The position numbers and the translations under genes are program-made. Shown here piece after piece: positions 12,801-24,850 of a DNA stretch of 64,000 nt. This stretch comes from Amia ocellicauda (taxonomy: Eukaryota; Chordata; Actinopteri; Amiiformes; Amiidae), in NCBI RefSeq assembly GCF_036373705.1, contig NC_089864.1, forward strand, positions 11,467,501-11,531,500, written 5' to 3'. The stretch's first letter is position 1. Every line of letters begins with the position of its first letter. Under the pieces are notes generated by a model. The model saw nothing but the letters and a program-made list of their open reading frames with translations, did no database searches and was not told the origin of the DNA.

Positions 12801-15800
12801 TGTACACTGGCTTGGTGCAATTGTGTTCCCATTCGTTCTGGCTTTACTCAAGCTCTTTCTAGTTGCTTGGGGATCACTTAAGGACAGCAGTTTTTGTGTC
12901 TTTCTACAGATTCTCAATTAGATTCAAGTCAGGGCTTTGACTGGGCCTCTCAATGACATTCACTTTTTATTCTTTAGCCACTCCAGTGTAGCTTTGGCCT
13001 TGTGCTCTGGATCATCGTACCGCTGAAAGGGGAATTTTCATCCCAGTTATAAGTCTTGACTGAGACAGGTTTTCCTCCAGAATTTGCCTGTACTTTGCTC
13101 CTTCCATTATTCTTTCAATCCTAACAAGCTTTCCAGTCCCTGCTGAGGAGACGCATCCATAGCATGATGCTGCCCCACCAGGCCTGAATGTAGGGATGCT
13201 GTTGACTGGAAGATATGCTGTGTGGGGTCTGCATCAAATGTTACGCTTGGCATTTAGACCAATAAGTTCCAATCACTCAGATGCTTTGGTGCAAACTCCA
13301 TGTGGGCTTTAAGATGATTTATTTTTAGTAATAGCATCCTTCTTGCCAGTTTGGAGGGACAGCCTGATCTAGGCACTGTCTGGGTGTTACAATGCATTTC
13401 TTGATGAGTACACAGAGCTCACAAGGGACATGCCGAGACTTTGATATATTTGTATCCTGACCTGCGCTTTTCAATTATTTTATCCCTGACTTGCTCTGAA
13501 AGCTCCTTTGTTTTCATGGTTGAGACATTGCTTGAAATTCACTACCTGACCAAAGAACCTCACAGAGACGGGTGTTTTTATTCTGAAACCATGAGGACTG
13601 CTATTAATGCCCACAGAGAGGCAATTCAACTCATTGTGGTCATTTTGCCCATCTGAATTAGTTTAGGTTTGCAACACAAAAGGGTTTGAATACTTACGCA
13701 ATCATGACTTTTCCATTTTTATTTCAGTTATTATCAGTTTACTACTGTTGTGTAAATAACATGAATTCCTACCTCAGTGAAAACCAAGGATGTGAATACT
13801 ATACACAGTTAGGTCCATAAATATTTGGACAGTGACAATTGTCATTATTTTGGCTCTGTACACCACCATCAACCATGAATATGATCTTTAAGTGTAGACT
13901 TTCATCTTTAATTTGAGGGTAGTTACATCCAAATTGGGTGAACGGTGTAGGAATAACAATTTTTATACGTGGTCCCCCCCACCCATTTTAGGGACTCAAA
14001 AGTAATTGGACAATTGGCTGCTCAACTGTCCCATGGCCAGGTGTGTTATTCCCTCATTAGCTCAATTACAGGTAAGCAGATAAAGGGTCTAGATTTGATT
14101 TCATTTGGAATCTGTTGATGTTAATCCTCAATATGAAGTCCAAAGAGCTGCCACTGCGAATGAAGCAAGCCATCATTAGGCTGAGAAATCAAAACAAACC
14201 AATCGGAGAGATAGCAAAAACATTAGGTGTGGCCAAATCAACCATTTGCTACATTCTTTAAAAGAAAGAATGCACTGGTGAGCTCAGGAACACCAAAAGG
14301 CCCAGAGGACCACGGAAAACAACCAAGATGGATGACAGAATTATTCTTTCCCTGGTGAAGAAAAACCCCTTCACAACAGTTGGCCAGATCAAGAACACCC
14401 TCCAGGAGGTAGGCGTATCTGTGTCAAAGTCAACAATCAAGAGAAGACTTCACCACAGCAAATACAGAGGGTTTACTACAAGATGTAAACAGGAAACAGG
14501 AATACCACATTAGAGTTTGCTAAAAAAAAACATCTAAAGAACTCTGTACAGTTCTGGAACAACATCCTATGGACCCATGAGACAAAGATCAACTTGTACC
14601 AGAATGATGGGAAGAGAAGAGTATGGAGAAGGGAAGGAACTGCTCATGATCCGAAGCATACCACCTCATCTAATCTAATCTAATCTAATCCACAATACCT
14701 GTTCTGTTCACACAACGACGCCCACGCCCCTGCTCTTAAACAAATCGCTCTAATCACAGGCATATTTGAATAGAAACTTACATTTTCGGTTTGGATCTTC
14801 AACCACTTTGGGAAGTAACACCCTCTCAGATTTGTTCCCCACATTTCTCCTCCTGAAATAAAAAAGTAGTCCTTAAAAAAAGCTTTTCATTGTAACAGAA
14901 GAGTTATACTGTTACCCAGTCTAAAGCCAACATCTTTAAAACCGTGAAAGCAGTGACACTTAGCATTGTGATGCGGAGTATTACAGACGGAGTACATCCC
15001 CACCTTGATGTGCCGTTGCAATGTGACAAGCAACCCTTTCTCTTTTCCTTCTCTTTGTTGCAGCAACACGCCTGCAGTTCTCCTTGGCTTGCTTTTTCCT
15101 TCATGGGAATCTGAAATGTACATTAGGCAGCTCTTAAAGCTTCGGAGGACATCGAAGACAAGTATAAAGATTCGCAGCAGCGATTTCCCATGTTTATTAA
15201 TCACTTCAGACATTCAAAGACAATATTTAAAAGTTTATCAATTATTACACATGCAAAAAAAAACTAAAAACTCTAATTGTAAAGCACAACACGTCATATA
15301 TTCCTGTCACACACTACTGTAACCTTCAGCCAAGTCTCATACAGCAGATCCTCCAACAGCTTTCTGAAAGCGGATAAAAGGCCTTTGACCTTGGACAATT
15401 TGCATATATTGGGTATATTATTGATATTGATGTTCATATTTTCCCATTATAACTGAAATACAAGATGTGCACCTGCACTATGTTACATAAACATTTAGTT
15501 ACACTTTTAAATGAATGCATATAAAGTTAACCAAAATCAGAATCGACCCCAACCCTGATCAGATGCCTTTATTAACTCACTGCCGGATGAAATCAATAAA
15601 TAAATTGAATGTACTGACTCGCACACAAATCTTAGCACTAACCTTTATACATCCCAGAGTGGCATCCCGTTTGTAGATGGCTTGGAAAGGCTTTCGGTCC
15701 ACAGGGCAGGATGTGACTGTCTGGAAAACAAGATTTCATTTGAAAAGTGCTATTCACAGAACACACCATTTCTGGCCTGAAATATTAATACAGCATTAAA

Positions 15801-16895
15801 CATGGATGAATATTACAGCCATTCTTTAGTAAGAACCAAAGCCAACCTGCACACTCGGAGTACAAAGACTGCATGCTTGAGAGGAGAATTATCCAACGCA
15901 TAGGCAGAAATCAGACTTACTTCAGCCCACTTCAGAATACAGCTCAGGCAAAACACATGACAGCAGCTTTCAGGCACAGCCAGTTCCTGCCAGAGGAGGA
16001 GGTTTAGACAGATAGGACACCTGTCTGCTTCATCGATCTCCACAACAACAGCCTGGTTCTCATCCTCCTGGCTCTTCTCACCTGATGGGGAAACGTGTAT
16101 GTTTAAGCACTGGGAATGATGGGAGTTTCCTTTGGAAAGTTGGGGGAAGAAAACGCTATCGCCACAAAATACTTTTCTGTAGTTCTAGCTTCTAATATGT
16201 CCCTGATCTCCCTTTACCTGACAGTTTAAGACACAATGAAACATCTATCAACGATTCCCAAATAAATATTATTATAATCTTACAATCAGCAGACCTGACT
16301 ACCTTTCCAATCCTTAATCCTCTTAGTGGCTGTTAAGGGGGGAAAAAAACAACTGTCATCGAAAACTAAAATGGTAAACAAGGCAATACATGTCCAGAAT
16401 TCCACACTAGAAGCACTTTCCACTATTAATTTTACCCATGGTCAAATGCATCTATTTTCTGGTAAATTTGACATAATTAGCATTTATATTTCATACAAAC
16501 AAAGGCAGCAAACTAGCAGCACAAGCGTCGTGTGCTCTGAGCACTTCTTACGCTCTGATTCTGACGTTTAGTTGGCTCGCATGAAAGCAAAGCAAAAACT
16601 GCACACATAGGCGACAGTCTCTAACACAGCGTTGACCTTGAAGATTAGGTCTACGTTTTGCATCCATTTCATAATAAAGTAACTGGACCACAGTGAACAT
16701 GTTAGCGAAGACACACATGAGGATTTACTTTCAACAATCGAAGGGCGTCCAGTAAAGTGAGGTAAATATAGAGGCAGCGTCAGGATTCACCTGAGGGGAC
16801 CTGTAACTGGTAACTTTACTCCGAAATACCAAAAAAACTTTCAGATGCTCACCGTTGTCCGTTCCATCTGAAGTCTTTGGCTTGTTGCTTCTCAT
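3964..16895 (-). CDS. SCAF11: SCAF11 (SR-related CTD-associated factor 11), complete coding region, 14 exons
   Basis: Nuclear RING-finger and SR-rich protein that links pre-mRNA splicing to the RNA polymerase II C-terminal domain. Coding exons in transcript order: 16853-16895, 15921-16081, 15643-15720, 15004-15110, 14782-14852, 12007-12065, 10676-10782, 10010-10132, 9685-9788, 6941-9463, 6277-6626, 4678-4884, 4410-4529, 3964-4083. They total 4173 bases, 1390 residues plus TGA, close to the roughly 1460 of the human protein, and every junction keeps phase. Domains: RING at residues 36-76, a weakly conserved linker to about 284, a long acidic/Ser-rich region, an RS-rich block near 815-885, a proline run near 1220, and a conserved C-terminal domain. 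The ATG at 16893-16895 is chosen because it is the first in frame and its exon has an acceptor just upstream in the 5'UTR. The small central exons (12007-12065, 10676-10782) are the least certain. Confidence 0.92.
4678..4884 (-). CDS. SCAF11: SCAF11 Ser/Thr/Pro-rich exon with tandem acceptor
   Basis: 69 codons, phase 0 at both ends, rich in Ser, Thr, Pro and Ala, then VEANADSSKKEK. The 3' splice site reads AAGCAG (NAGNAG type), so either AG could be used; the second would drop one Gln and end the exon at 4881. Confidence 0.8.
4885..6276 (-). other. SCAF11 intron
   Basis: 1.4 kb between two confident SCAF11 exons. Open frames on both strands here are short and resemble nothing known. No repeat or RNA gene recognised. 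Confidence 0.6.
6277..6626 (-). CDS. SCAF11: SCAF11 proline-rich exon
   Basis: 350 bases entering in phase 1 and leaving in phase 0. It encodes a Pro/Met/Asn/His-rich segment ending in nine consecutive prolines followed by SQQANF, which matches the LPPPPPPPPPSQQ tract of mammalian SCAF11. Strong GC skew makes several long but meaningless frames on the other strand. Confidence 0.92.
6820..6857. repeat. (TA)n microsatellite
   Basis: About 19 TA units after an A-rich run, in the intron between the proline-rich exon and the large SCAF11 exon. Confidence 0.9.
6941..9463 (-). CDS. SCAF11: SCAF11 large internal exon (acidic and RS-rich)
   Basis: A single 2523-base exon of 841 codons. The frame continues well upstream of the GTG near 9155 to an acceptor (TTGCAG) just above 9463. 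In order it encodes a Lys/Arg/Ser/Thr segment with RRRSTRNSR, long Glu/Asp/Ser-rich low-complexity stretches, the conserved SEDNNEMVPMECDS motif, SRFHSPSTTWSP, an RS-repeat block (about 7690-7880), a Gly/Arg segment, and a conserved SGW-SASSWAVR-TLPADVQNYYSRRGRNS block before the donor. RS and acidic tracts are typical of nuclear splicing factors. Many opposite-strand frames over this exon are shadows. Confidence 0.95.
9685..10782 (-). CDS. SCAF11: SCAF11 middle exons
   Basis: Three exons: 10676-10782 (Ser-rich), 10010-10132 and 9685-9788. The second joins to the first as C-A-D-F-L-D, matching the C-T-E-F-I-E position in mammals, and carries QQKRCRLE then a Trp-Leu segment. The third carries a CEVLNDVFPLRSLLP segment. 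All phases join without error, which is the main support where residue identity is low. Confidence 0.75.
10783..12006 (-). other. SCAF11 intron
   Basis: 1.2 kb intron. No recognisable gene or repeat family. Confidence 0.5.
12007..12065 (-). CDS. SCAF11: SCAF11 small Lys-rich exon
   Basis: 59 bases, phase 1 in and phase 0 out, encoding an Asn/Lys-rich stretch ending RKKK. It sits between AG and GT signals and is needed to keep frame between 14782-14852 and 10676-10782. Similarity to mammals is low. Confidence 0.6.
12590..13803 (-). mobile_element. Degenerate Tc1-like transposon
   Basis: The minus strand reads a Tc1-type transposase start near 13519, MKTKELSEQVRDKIIEK, which is the first helix-turn-helix typical of the family. 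Near 12740-12900 it reads the C-terminal end (AAVIAAKGVSAKY then stop). Between them are frameshifts and stops. Terminal boundaries are approximate. It lies in the SCAF11 intron between 12065 and 14782. Confidence 0.7.
13806..14690 (+). mobile_element. 5' half of a second Tc1-like transposon, opposite orientation
   Basis: It begins with the terminal sequence CAGTTAGGTCCATAAATA at 13806, then plus-strand transposase MKSKELPLRMKQAIIRLRNQ from about 14133, an in-frame stop, and further helix-turn-helix and linker sequence (KRPRGPRKT, GQIKNTLQEVGVSVS). Similarity stops near 14668 at a short (CTAAT)n run, so the catalytic 3' half and the right end are missing. It abuts the preceding element directly. 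Confidence 0.8.
14668..14690. repeat. (TCTAA)n microsatellite
   Basis: About four and a half TCTAA units at the point where the Tc1-like element is broken. Confidence 0.8.
14782..15110 (-). CDS. SCAF11: SCAF11 exons after the RING
   Basis: Exons 15004-15110 (phase 0 in, phase 2 out, Lys/Cys-rich, ending CNGTSR) and 14782-14852 (RRRNVGNKSERVLLPKVVEDPNRK). They correspond to the basic QVKKQ...SCIRRKA region of mammalian SCAF11. Frames join cleanly. Confidence 0.75.
15643..16081 (-). CDS. SCAF11: SCAF11 RING-finger exons
   Basis: Exons 15921-16081 and 15643-15720. The RING ligands are C36, C39, C54, H56, C59, C62, C73 and then D76 in the CPVD motif, so the last position is Asp rather than Cys, as in mammalian SCAF11. 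The core reads DRCPICLNLLL...ESCCHVFCLSCILKWAE followed in the next exon by CPVDRKPFQAIYK. RING domains of this type normally bind two zinc ions and often act as ubiquitin ligase modules; ligase activity here is inference only. Confidence 0.93.
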
Positions 16896-16915
16896 TTCAG
16901 GTCACAAGTTGGCCT
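16853..16915 (-). CDS. SCAF11: SCAF11 exon 2: start codon and end of 5'UTR
   Basis: The start ATG is at 16893-16895 and opens MRSNKPKTSDGTDNG, leaving by a GTGAGC donor. Upstream an acceptor (CAACAG) gives an exon end at about 16915, so about 20 bases of 5'UTR belong to this exon and the rest must be in the CpG-island exon. Confidence 0.7.
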
Positions 16916-19900
16916 CTGTTGAAACATTTTATTCACATTTTAAATAATGCAACCAGTTTTATAGTTTAAATCAATTTCCAAATAACAGACCCACAAAAGT
17001 TCTTGAATGCTGCCAAGTAAACATGAAAATGGCGGCTTCCCTCCTAAAAAAAGGAATACAATACGGCTCTGAATACAATATTACGTCCATGAACACAGCT
17101 GAAATAGATGGCTCACATTTCTGTTTTATGAATCATATTTTAAAGCTCAGTAAAATAACCTATTACCAATATCAACATCTGCCAATGTCCTTGAAAACCT
17201 GCAGAAATACTGTTTCAACAGCCTGAGGGCCTAACGAAAGCCTCAGTAATTACAGTGCAATAAACTTAAATGAAACATTTGTTTGTAATTAGGTTTAAGG
17301 TCCTCCATCACTTGAATTTGACTTATTTTAAATTTATGCACCGGTACAAAAGGTCAAAAGAAAGTGTGTGATGCACATGAAGAAATTAGAAATTAGTGTT
17401 GCAATGAAACTGTATTACTGTATACTGAAAATAGTGTGAATATGCCAGTATCAAAGCATCCCTCTATAACAACAATATACAACTCTTTGACATTGGGCTC
17501 TGAAAGCAGACACGAACAGCTAACATACTGATAGGATTTCAAACACTTATGTATTTCCAAGACTGAAAAAAGTAGGGTTGTGACGAAGTTCGAATCCGCA
17601 TTCGCACGTTTAGCAAATTCAAACTCCGTAGAATACTAAACTAAACGAATTTGACTTTGTAGCAAAATATTTTTGTCTACCATTGCAACACGCACATGCA
17701 TGAAGTCAGTCCGCTCATTCACTCAGTACAGTCCAGATGTTGTTTTACAGAGAGAAGGGATGATGTGAAACTATAATTCAACTAAAGAAAGCCTGTTGTT
17801 GTGGTAGAGAATGAACCAGTATTGACTACTTGTCCTTGCAAAATAGGCTGAAGTGTATCTTGCTGTACCACCCTACAAAGTGAATGTATTTTCAGCGATG
17901 GTGCATCTATGGTGGAGTTGGCGTGTGTGTTTAACTCACTCACACAGTAGCTCTAGTGCAGCTCTCAGGTGGGTTTTGCAGGAAAATGCCTGGTTACATG
18001 CGCGAGAATAACACTTACACACGCGATAACGTGTTCAAATTAAACCGGTAGCTGTGCCTTGCGGCTTTAATACTTTATTTTAAAGGTGTTTTAAAGGTAG
18101 GATTACAACATGATGTAAAGTAGCTAACGGTGCACAAAAGACCCACAAGATGGAAAGCATTATGATAATAGGAAAAAAAAAAAAAAAAATACAACATTGC
18201 CAACAATGAAAAGTCCATCGGTAACTTACTTTACCTTTAAATCTTGTACTTATATATCCTTAATTGACCGCATTATATAAGAGTAATGCCGTTTATATTT
18301 GGAATGGGCGTGCTTTTTCGTTTTTCCTCATTTTTACATCATTTACTCGAGTATTTGGGTGTGACCCTGTCCTTCTCTGGGTGTTTTTTCTTGACCACAT
18401 AACTGATGCCAGACGTGCCTGTACATCATCGTTTCACAGTTCAACCCCATGACATGCTTCCCTGCATGTCAACTTCCCCTGCGATGCTCAGAGCTGCTTG
18501 TGCTTTTGAAATGTAATGTACAACTACTAGCCTAAACTACATGTAAGTAGTGAAGTGACTAGTAATAGTAGTATTAGATACATGTTAAGAACTTAAGAAA
18601 CCAAGTTGAATTGTAACTTCTGCATCTGAACAGTTAATTCAAAATGTCTGAAGACTAAAAGTATTCCATTATATTCAATTTTAGGACTACGAGCTGCTAT
18701 TTATTCAGCTCTATTTCACATTTACAGCCTTTAAATAAGGTGCTATATATATATTTTTTTTTTAAATAAAAAATGTAGCAAGCTGATTTTACAGTAATAC
18801 TGGCAAATACAAAATGCCCCTCAACCTACAACTAAATACAGTACGTCTGCATCCGCATCTGCATTCGACGGATTTAATGCTATAAAATCCACATTTGACG
18901 GATGTGGATTTCTGTCAGCTCTGTCACATCCCTAAAATAAAAGGTCTTGAACAAACTCACCTTTGATTGCTGAAATTGTTTGTGGGTATTACCTGAATTA
19001 ATACATTACAGAGTTAAGAGAAATAAGTACCAGCTATTTAACTGCTTAAGACACACACCCCAATCTCCAAGTGTGTAAAAAGGTTAAAGTAAATAGAGAA
19101 ACTGCATGTTGAAATGCATGTTTACTGATCTGTGGTGTTTGAAACAAGTGCAGAACAAGTCCAGTGTCATCAAAAGGTCATTGCCACCGAGTACCTTTTC
19201 AAATAAAAAGTTAATATATAAAAAGAACTGGCATTGCAAAGTGCAAAAGAAATACAAATTAACAACACTGTCCCCACCACTTCACATATAAACTGCTGTT
19301 CCAAAACGTACAAATATTTATATTTGACCTTACATAGAACAAATGGGTTTTTGCTTTTTTTATAAATATATATCGTTTTAATACGAGTCATGAATTGTAA
19401 TTACAAATGCTGTTCAGTTAGGCACTATGGCAGGATAGCAGCCTACATGGTGCTGGGGTTAAGGGAATAATAAGTGTTTGCAGCAATGGCACCAAAATAG
19501 GACTGGAGCTACAGCTCGTCGATACCCATTTCATATTAAAATAAACAGCCTAGGTGATAAGTTACTTTGACCCCTTCCTCCACTACTATATTTCTATGCT
19601 GAATAGTAAACGTTACTAACGTGTGTATGATGCCTTTGTTACATAAACTGTAGTTTCTTTCACTTCCTATACATGGTACCCTACTTCTGAGTAGGCTGTA
19701 AGTCATTATCCCATGAGAAATATGTATTTTAGCAACAGCAATAACAACAACAAAACTCTGATCACTCACATTTAAAACATGTAGGCTTATTTCAGTTTAG
19801 ATTAATAAACACGATACTTTTTGATTAACTGAATTTCTTCTGTTTAGTAAGGAATTTCATCCTTTCTGATAATATTAGTCCAAGTTTGCATAAGTCTAAC

Positions 19901-22900
19901 CACCCCTCTCCTCTACCCTACAGCTGCAGACTTGGCAGCACCTGTGCAAGAGCATCAAAACAGTCTCTACACAAACATGCCAGCATCAGTGAGTACAAAA
20001 CAAAAACAAAAAGATGTGAGGTTATTTGAATTAATAATAAGGAATTAAATAATTATAGTATCAGCCATTGCTTTCAAAAAGTTCCTGAAAATAACTACTT
20101 GAAGTGGCTGGTAGTCTGAGCCAAGACTTATGCTCAATCTCAGAAGTTATGGTTTCCCACCATGTGCATTAATTAGCTAAACTAATGATGACTTCAGCAG
20201 TCCCACTATTTTGCAGCCTGCCCATATGTCCATTATTCCATTCAAAGGTTACTAATTAATACCAACACCTTTGTGAGCACAAGTAGACAAACTTTGCCTT
20301 TCTAGCTAGCTGTAATTTATGTTAACACTGCTTTGCACGTATTGCTACATGCATTGTACGATTAGACCACTGTACTGTGCATTTTCTCATTTGGATCTTT
20401 ATCAGTTCACAAACCTGGGATAGCGATGTGTTTTCAATCAACCAAGCAGGCAAAGCACAGCTTTATCAACGATTAAGGCATGGTGTCCACAAACAGGCAG
20501 CAACTTCTGCAGTCTAAGAGCAGCACAAGTGAAAACAGCTGTGCTACAACTGCTAGAATAAGCATCGCTGCTGTAGCCACTCATTATTCTGTGACAACAA
20601 TCGTCTTGTTGTCTAAATGCTAACTGAAGGTCTAAGTTCAACATCTAGGCCTATGGATTTACACAAATATCGCATCCATTTTCCTACATTTACCCAACAC
20701 TGATTTCAATCATATGAACACTAAATAGAAGGCTATCAGCATTCTAAATATACATGTTGTCTTCAACGTACTGAATTTCACTGTATGTTACAAATGAATG
20801 TGTCACAAAATTCACTTCAAAAATGAGAGCAACTCAATGAAAATGTTAGATTTTTGAGTGCCAGAAGATAAATCAGTGTACTTTCAATACTTTTTTTTTT
20901 TTTTTTTTTTAATAGAGATGCCCAGCTTAGTTTGAATGTCTTTCCCGTCTAATTAAGACCCAAGTTCCACTTGCCGTATTAATTGGCTCTTTCTATACTC
21001 CTTCCATTGACTTTTTCTAAAAACATTTTGTTTCCAAACTATAAAGCAAACTTTCTTTTGTACTCAATTTGAAAATGTAATGATTCCAATGCCTCAGCCT
21101 ACACAGAAGTGTAAATATTAGTAGCAGAATCATATTTTCTCCTGCACAATTCAACTGCCAATGTGCATGCAGTTGCAGGGAAATACAACCCACCTGTTGA
21201 CATATTTTGAAATTGCAGAGACAGGAAATGAGGGAACAAATGCCACAATCAATAGAATCTTACAGTGAAAACCTGTTTAAGAGGTTGAGTCATTTTAGCA
21301 CTGTTCACAAGCTTTAAAAGTCTTCTTCTTTAAGTAGTCTATAAATTCCATTTGAGTTTTATCTATTGCAAGAGCATATTTTATTTTATACTGCTGTTGC
21401 AAAATGATTTTTATGCTGTGGCATGTGATGAACAGCTTATGAAACATAGCCTACAGTTTAACTGATCTAAAAATGATGCCTATTAAAAAAAATAAGGTTT
21501 ATAAACTCATTCAGGATACTCCAATCATAGTTGTCCCCTTTCATAGGCTATCAGTAATTCCTGAATGGATGTCTTGTGCAGTCAGAGACAGATGGATGAA
21601 TCTCTTTACCTGACCCCAGCCTCCAGAAGATGCCGGAAGCAACTCTAACCCCTGCTACCTTCTGAAGGTCACTTCTCAGTTTGGTAACTTTTCCAAAAGG
21701 GCTTCCAACATATCCGAATGTGAATATGGCAAACGTCCAGTGGGACTGTGAATGTTCACTGCCCATAACTCTCAGACGTTACATTGTGTTTGAGCATAAT
21801 AAGCCATTCAGTAAAGGGCGCAATATATAAAAAAAAAAAGTATGCTGTTGAATCTTTTGATCCTCGTCAAGGTGAATAACTATCAGAATGATGTTTAAAC
21901 AAACTTTATAAATAATTGAATTGCAGTACGTTTCTATGCTTTTCAAGTTTAACTACAAGAACTGAATTTGGCATTCTAATCGTAAGTATGAATCAAATTG
22001 AACACAATTTCTGCTCGATTCACATTACCGGAATAGCAGCATTAATCTTAAATCTACCTAAAAAAATATTGGACAGTCCAAGACGTGTCCCAATCTGGGT
22101 CTGTGAAACCACTCCTGTGCGTGATACAATCAATCAATAAATGAATGTATTTCAATCTCATTTTATTTTTCAAAATGTAAAATATATATATATACAGTAC
22201 CATACTTACAGATCTAATATGTTCTTGAGTTTTGTGATCCTTTTTTTGCTTTAGTAGATCAAGCAATTACTCCCCCAAAAATAACCTGAAAGATAATGAC
22301 TGGGAGCGAGCACTCAGAAAGTACACAATTATAACAGAGTGTACAAAGAAATTAAGTGCAACTAATTTCAAGTAAAAGAACAAAAGGCTATTCTTAACTC
22401 ATAGGGCTGAGGATGTTATATGTAACATGCAGCGACTTAAATGTTGTGAGCTTCTTAGATCATAACACTACAAACAAGTAATTAAGCAAGATCTGCCGAA
22501 TGGTCCTATCTCATCTGTAAGTGTAAAGATTCTTGTTATTTAAAGATTAAACCACTATTGGTTTGCAGGTCTTCCAGTGCAGGTATAATTTGCAAAAGCA
22601 TTTCCTCTGCCTGTTTTTGAGGGAAGTCTTTTGAATTGTAAAGATGGTAAATGAAAGAGGAACACACACCACAAATGGCCTATATTACACAACAACAAAA
22701 ATAAAAACAGTATTCTGCAAGTACTAAATAGCCACTATGCTTATTATAGAGACGTCACTTTCAATTTAAAATGAATTAAGCCATCTTAATGACAGATGTG
22801 CAAGGATATTAACTAATAGACGATAATTTGTATAAATTGAGTTATGATTTCAGAAATGTAAGAAAATTAAAAAGCTATCAAATTCAACAGAAGTGTAGTT

Positions 22901-24482
22901 ATCTGAAGAGTTAAAACTGATGGATACTAATTAAACTGCTCCATTAATTGATAAACCTGATATAACAGATTAAACATGTTAGCCTAATATATTAAATAAT
23001 TGTCTTTGATAAATAAAGCTTTTGCTTTTAATAGTTACCATTGCTATTTTCTGAACACAAGTGACCTACAACCACTTTACTGATGTGCTGAAAGTATTCC
23101 TTAATGTAAAACAGATTTGATAATGAATTATGGTTCAGAAACAATTTATCCCAAAGATTAAAAACCGATGTGGATGTTGCCAGAAAGAGCTACTTCTAGT
23201 ATCCTAGCGCCATGATTAGTGGGCGGTAAGGCAATAAATGTGAAATAGATTAGATCAGTTTTAGCAAAGTATCATTAAACGGGTATAAAACAATCAGCTA
23301 CTTAAGTTGTATTTATTGTAATCAAACGTGTTAAAATGAGATGTTATTTTTAATAGGAATTGTTTTTATAAAGTGTATAAATGTCATGTCAACAAGATTT
23401 AGTTTTTAAATAGTCTACACCAGAATACAAATGTCTAGTAATAAAGATCCTTAATCCCATCAGACAAGCAGGGCTGCTGCTGTTGTGTAAGTTAGGCAGC
23501 ACTTTTTGAAGAGTCTCCCCTTCAGCCCCCCAGCTAAACCAGTGAAGGATCAACCACTTCAAATATAACCACCAGTGGGTAACATCTGTCCCAAGACCGT
23601 TTTCCCCATTACAACAAAGACACCGATGACACACGGAGCTCAACCGGCAGACCCCGGACGAGTCGCAGACGCAGGCCTCGCATCGGGACGCGGCGGCTTT
23701 ACGCCTCCATTGGCGTCCCCGGCCCCGGAGCCCCGCCATTGCTTCAGCTGCCATCGCGGGGCGGCAGGGAGGACCTTTCGTGAGCGCCCATAATACCGGG
23801 GGAGACGGAAAGGGGGTCGGGGGGGAGAGCGGACCCCTGCCTCGGCTGCCGTGTTGTTTACAAAGCACCCATCCCAGCCCCTGAGCAGAGCAACAGTCTC
23901 TCAATGGACGCCGCCGGTGGGACAATCCTCCCAGAGGGGTTCAAATGTGCAGAGAGGCAGGGATCACAACTGGGGCCTAGTCCTGCCCACACCGGGCTGC
24001 CTCTCCCTCCCCGGTTCACCCAGACGAGCTCCACACGACCCCCTTCCCGAGGTGCGCAGTGATGCCGTCTCGTCGAGGGAGCACCTCCGAGGGCTGCACT
24101 GGTCTGGAGTTGCAAAGCCCGGGGAAATGCACGCAGGATCGGGCGGTTTCTCCAGCCCGACACCCCGGCTGCATCGTGAGGACCTGTAGCGCCAGATAAA
24201 GCCGTTTAAACTTTGACTAGTGTCGGTGCCACATGTAAACTAACGTGACCCTTCAACTCCAGAGGCCTAAACTTTGCCAGCCCAACTTAATGGGGAAATC
24301 CTGCGGGTTGACCGGATCCAACTGGCCTCGGAGGGCCCTGCGTCGCTCCCAAGACGGCCGACAAACGTGAATGAAATCCGGGGGAGATTAATGTGGTGTC
24401 TGGGGGCGCTTGGTTGGCCTTTGAAACACTTCGAAGTTCTCCTTCCAGTTTAATAACAGCGATTTCCCATCCGTGCACTTAC
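16916..24482 (-). other. SCAF11 first intron
   Basis: 7.6 kb AT-rich intron between the non-coding first exon and the start-codon exon. It holds one hAT-like element (17573-18934), a T run at about 20889-20912 and no recognisable coding exon. Short frames here have no similarity I recognise. Confidence 0.6.
17573..18934. mobile_element. Non-autonomous hAT-like element
   Basis: The left end TAGGGTTGTGACGAA at 17573 is matched, in inverse, by the right end ...TCTGTCACATCCCTA ending at 18934. Subterminal CGAATCCGCATTCG and GCATCCGCATCTGCATTCG repeats lie inside both ends, as is usual for hAT binding sites. No transposase frame is present. Flanks are A-rich and an exact 8-bp duplication is not clear. 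Confidence 0.7.
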
Positions 24483-24850
24483 CTTGTTGAAGAGGCGGCC
24501 GATTCAGGTACAAAACACCGTCTCTGTCTGTCCAGAAGCCAACATGGAGTCTCCCGAGGTCCTGTGTGGCTGTATGTCCGGGAATCTGCGTCCCTAGACT
24601 GCGGGAAAATGATACGAATCCCCCCGGTTTGAATGCACAGAAAGCTGGCTGTGGGTCTGTGAGCGTCTCGGCCACATGTCGGTCCGAGATCCGTGGTGTA
24701 TAAGGCGCGCCGCGGGGAGGCGCTGTGCCGCCGGCGGCCGGTTTTCTCCGAGACACGCAAGGAGGTGGGAGTCCCGGCGGATGGGTTCGTCAGCACCGGG
24801 AAGAAGGGCACGCTGGGACATTGAGTCTTTTTGGGGTGTGCAGTAATAGT
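23560..24850 (-). promoter_or_regulatory. CpG island, SCAF11 promoter region
   Basis: CpG-dense, GC-rich sequence standing out sharply from AT-rich surroundings, with at least one CCAAT-type motif (ATTGG near 23708). It contains the donor of a minus-strand non-coding exon. This is the typical promoter of a housekeeping vertebrate gene. Confidence 0.75.
24483..24640 (-). other. SCAF11: SCAF11 non-coding exon 1
   Basis: On the minus strand CAACAAG is followed by a perfect GTAAGT donor at 24477-24482. It is the only strong donor in the CpG island in the right orientation to splice to the 16915 acceptor. The upper boundary (transcription start) is a guess. Confidence 0.5.

Noticed and set aside
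23389..24163. Minus- and plus-strand frames of 100-178 codons in the CpG island
   Set aside because: GC-rich sequence gives long frames by chance; no recognisable domain, and a promoter explains the composition.
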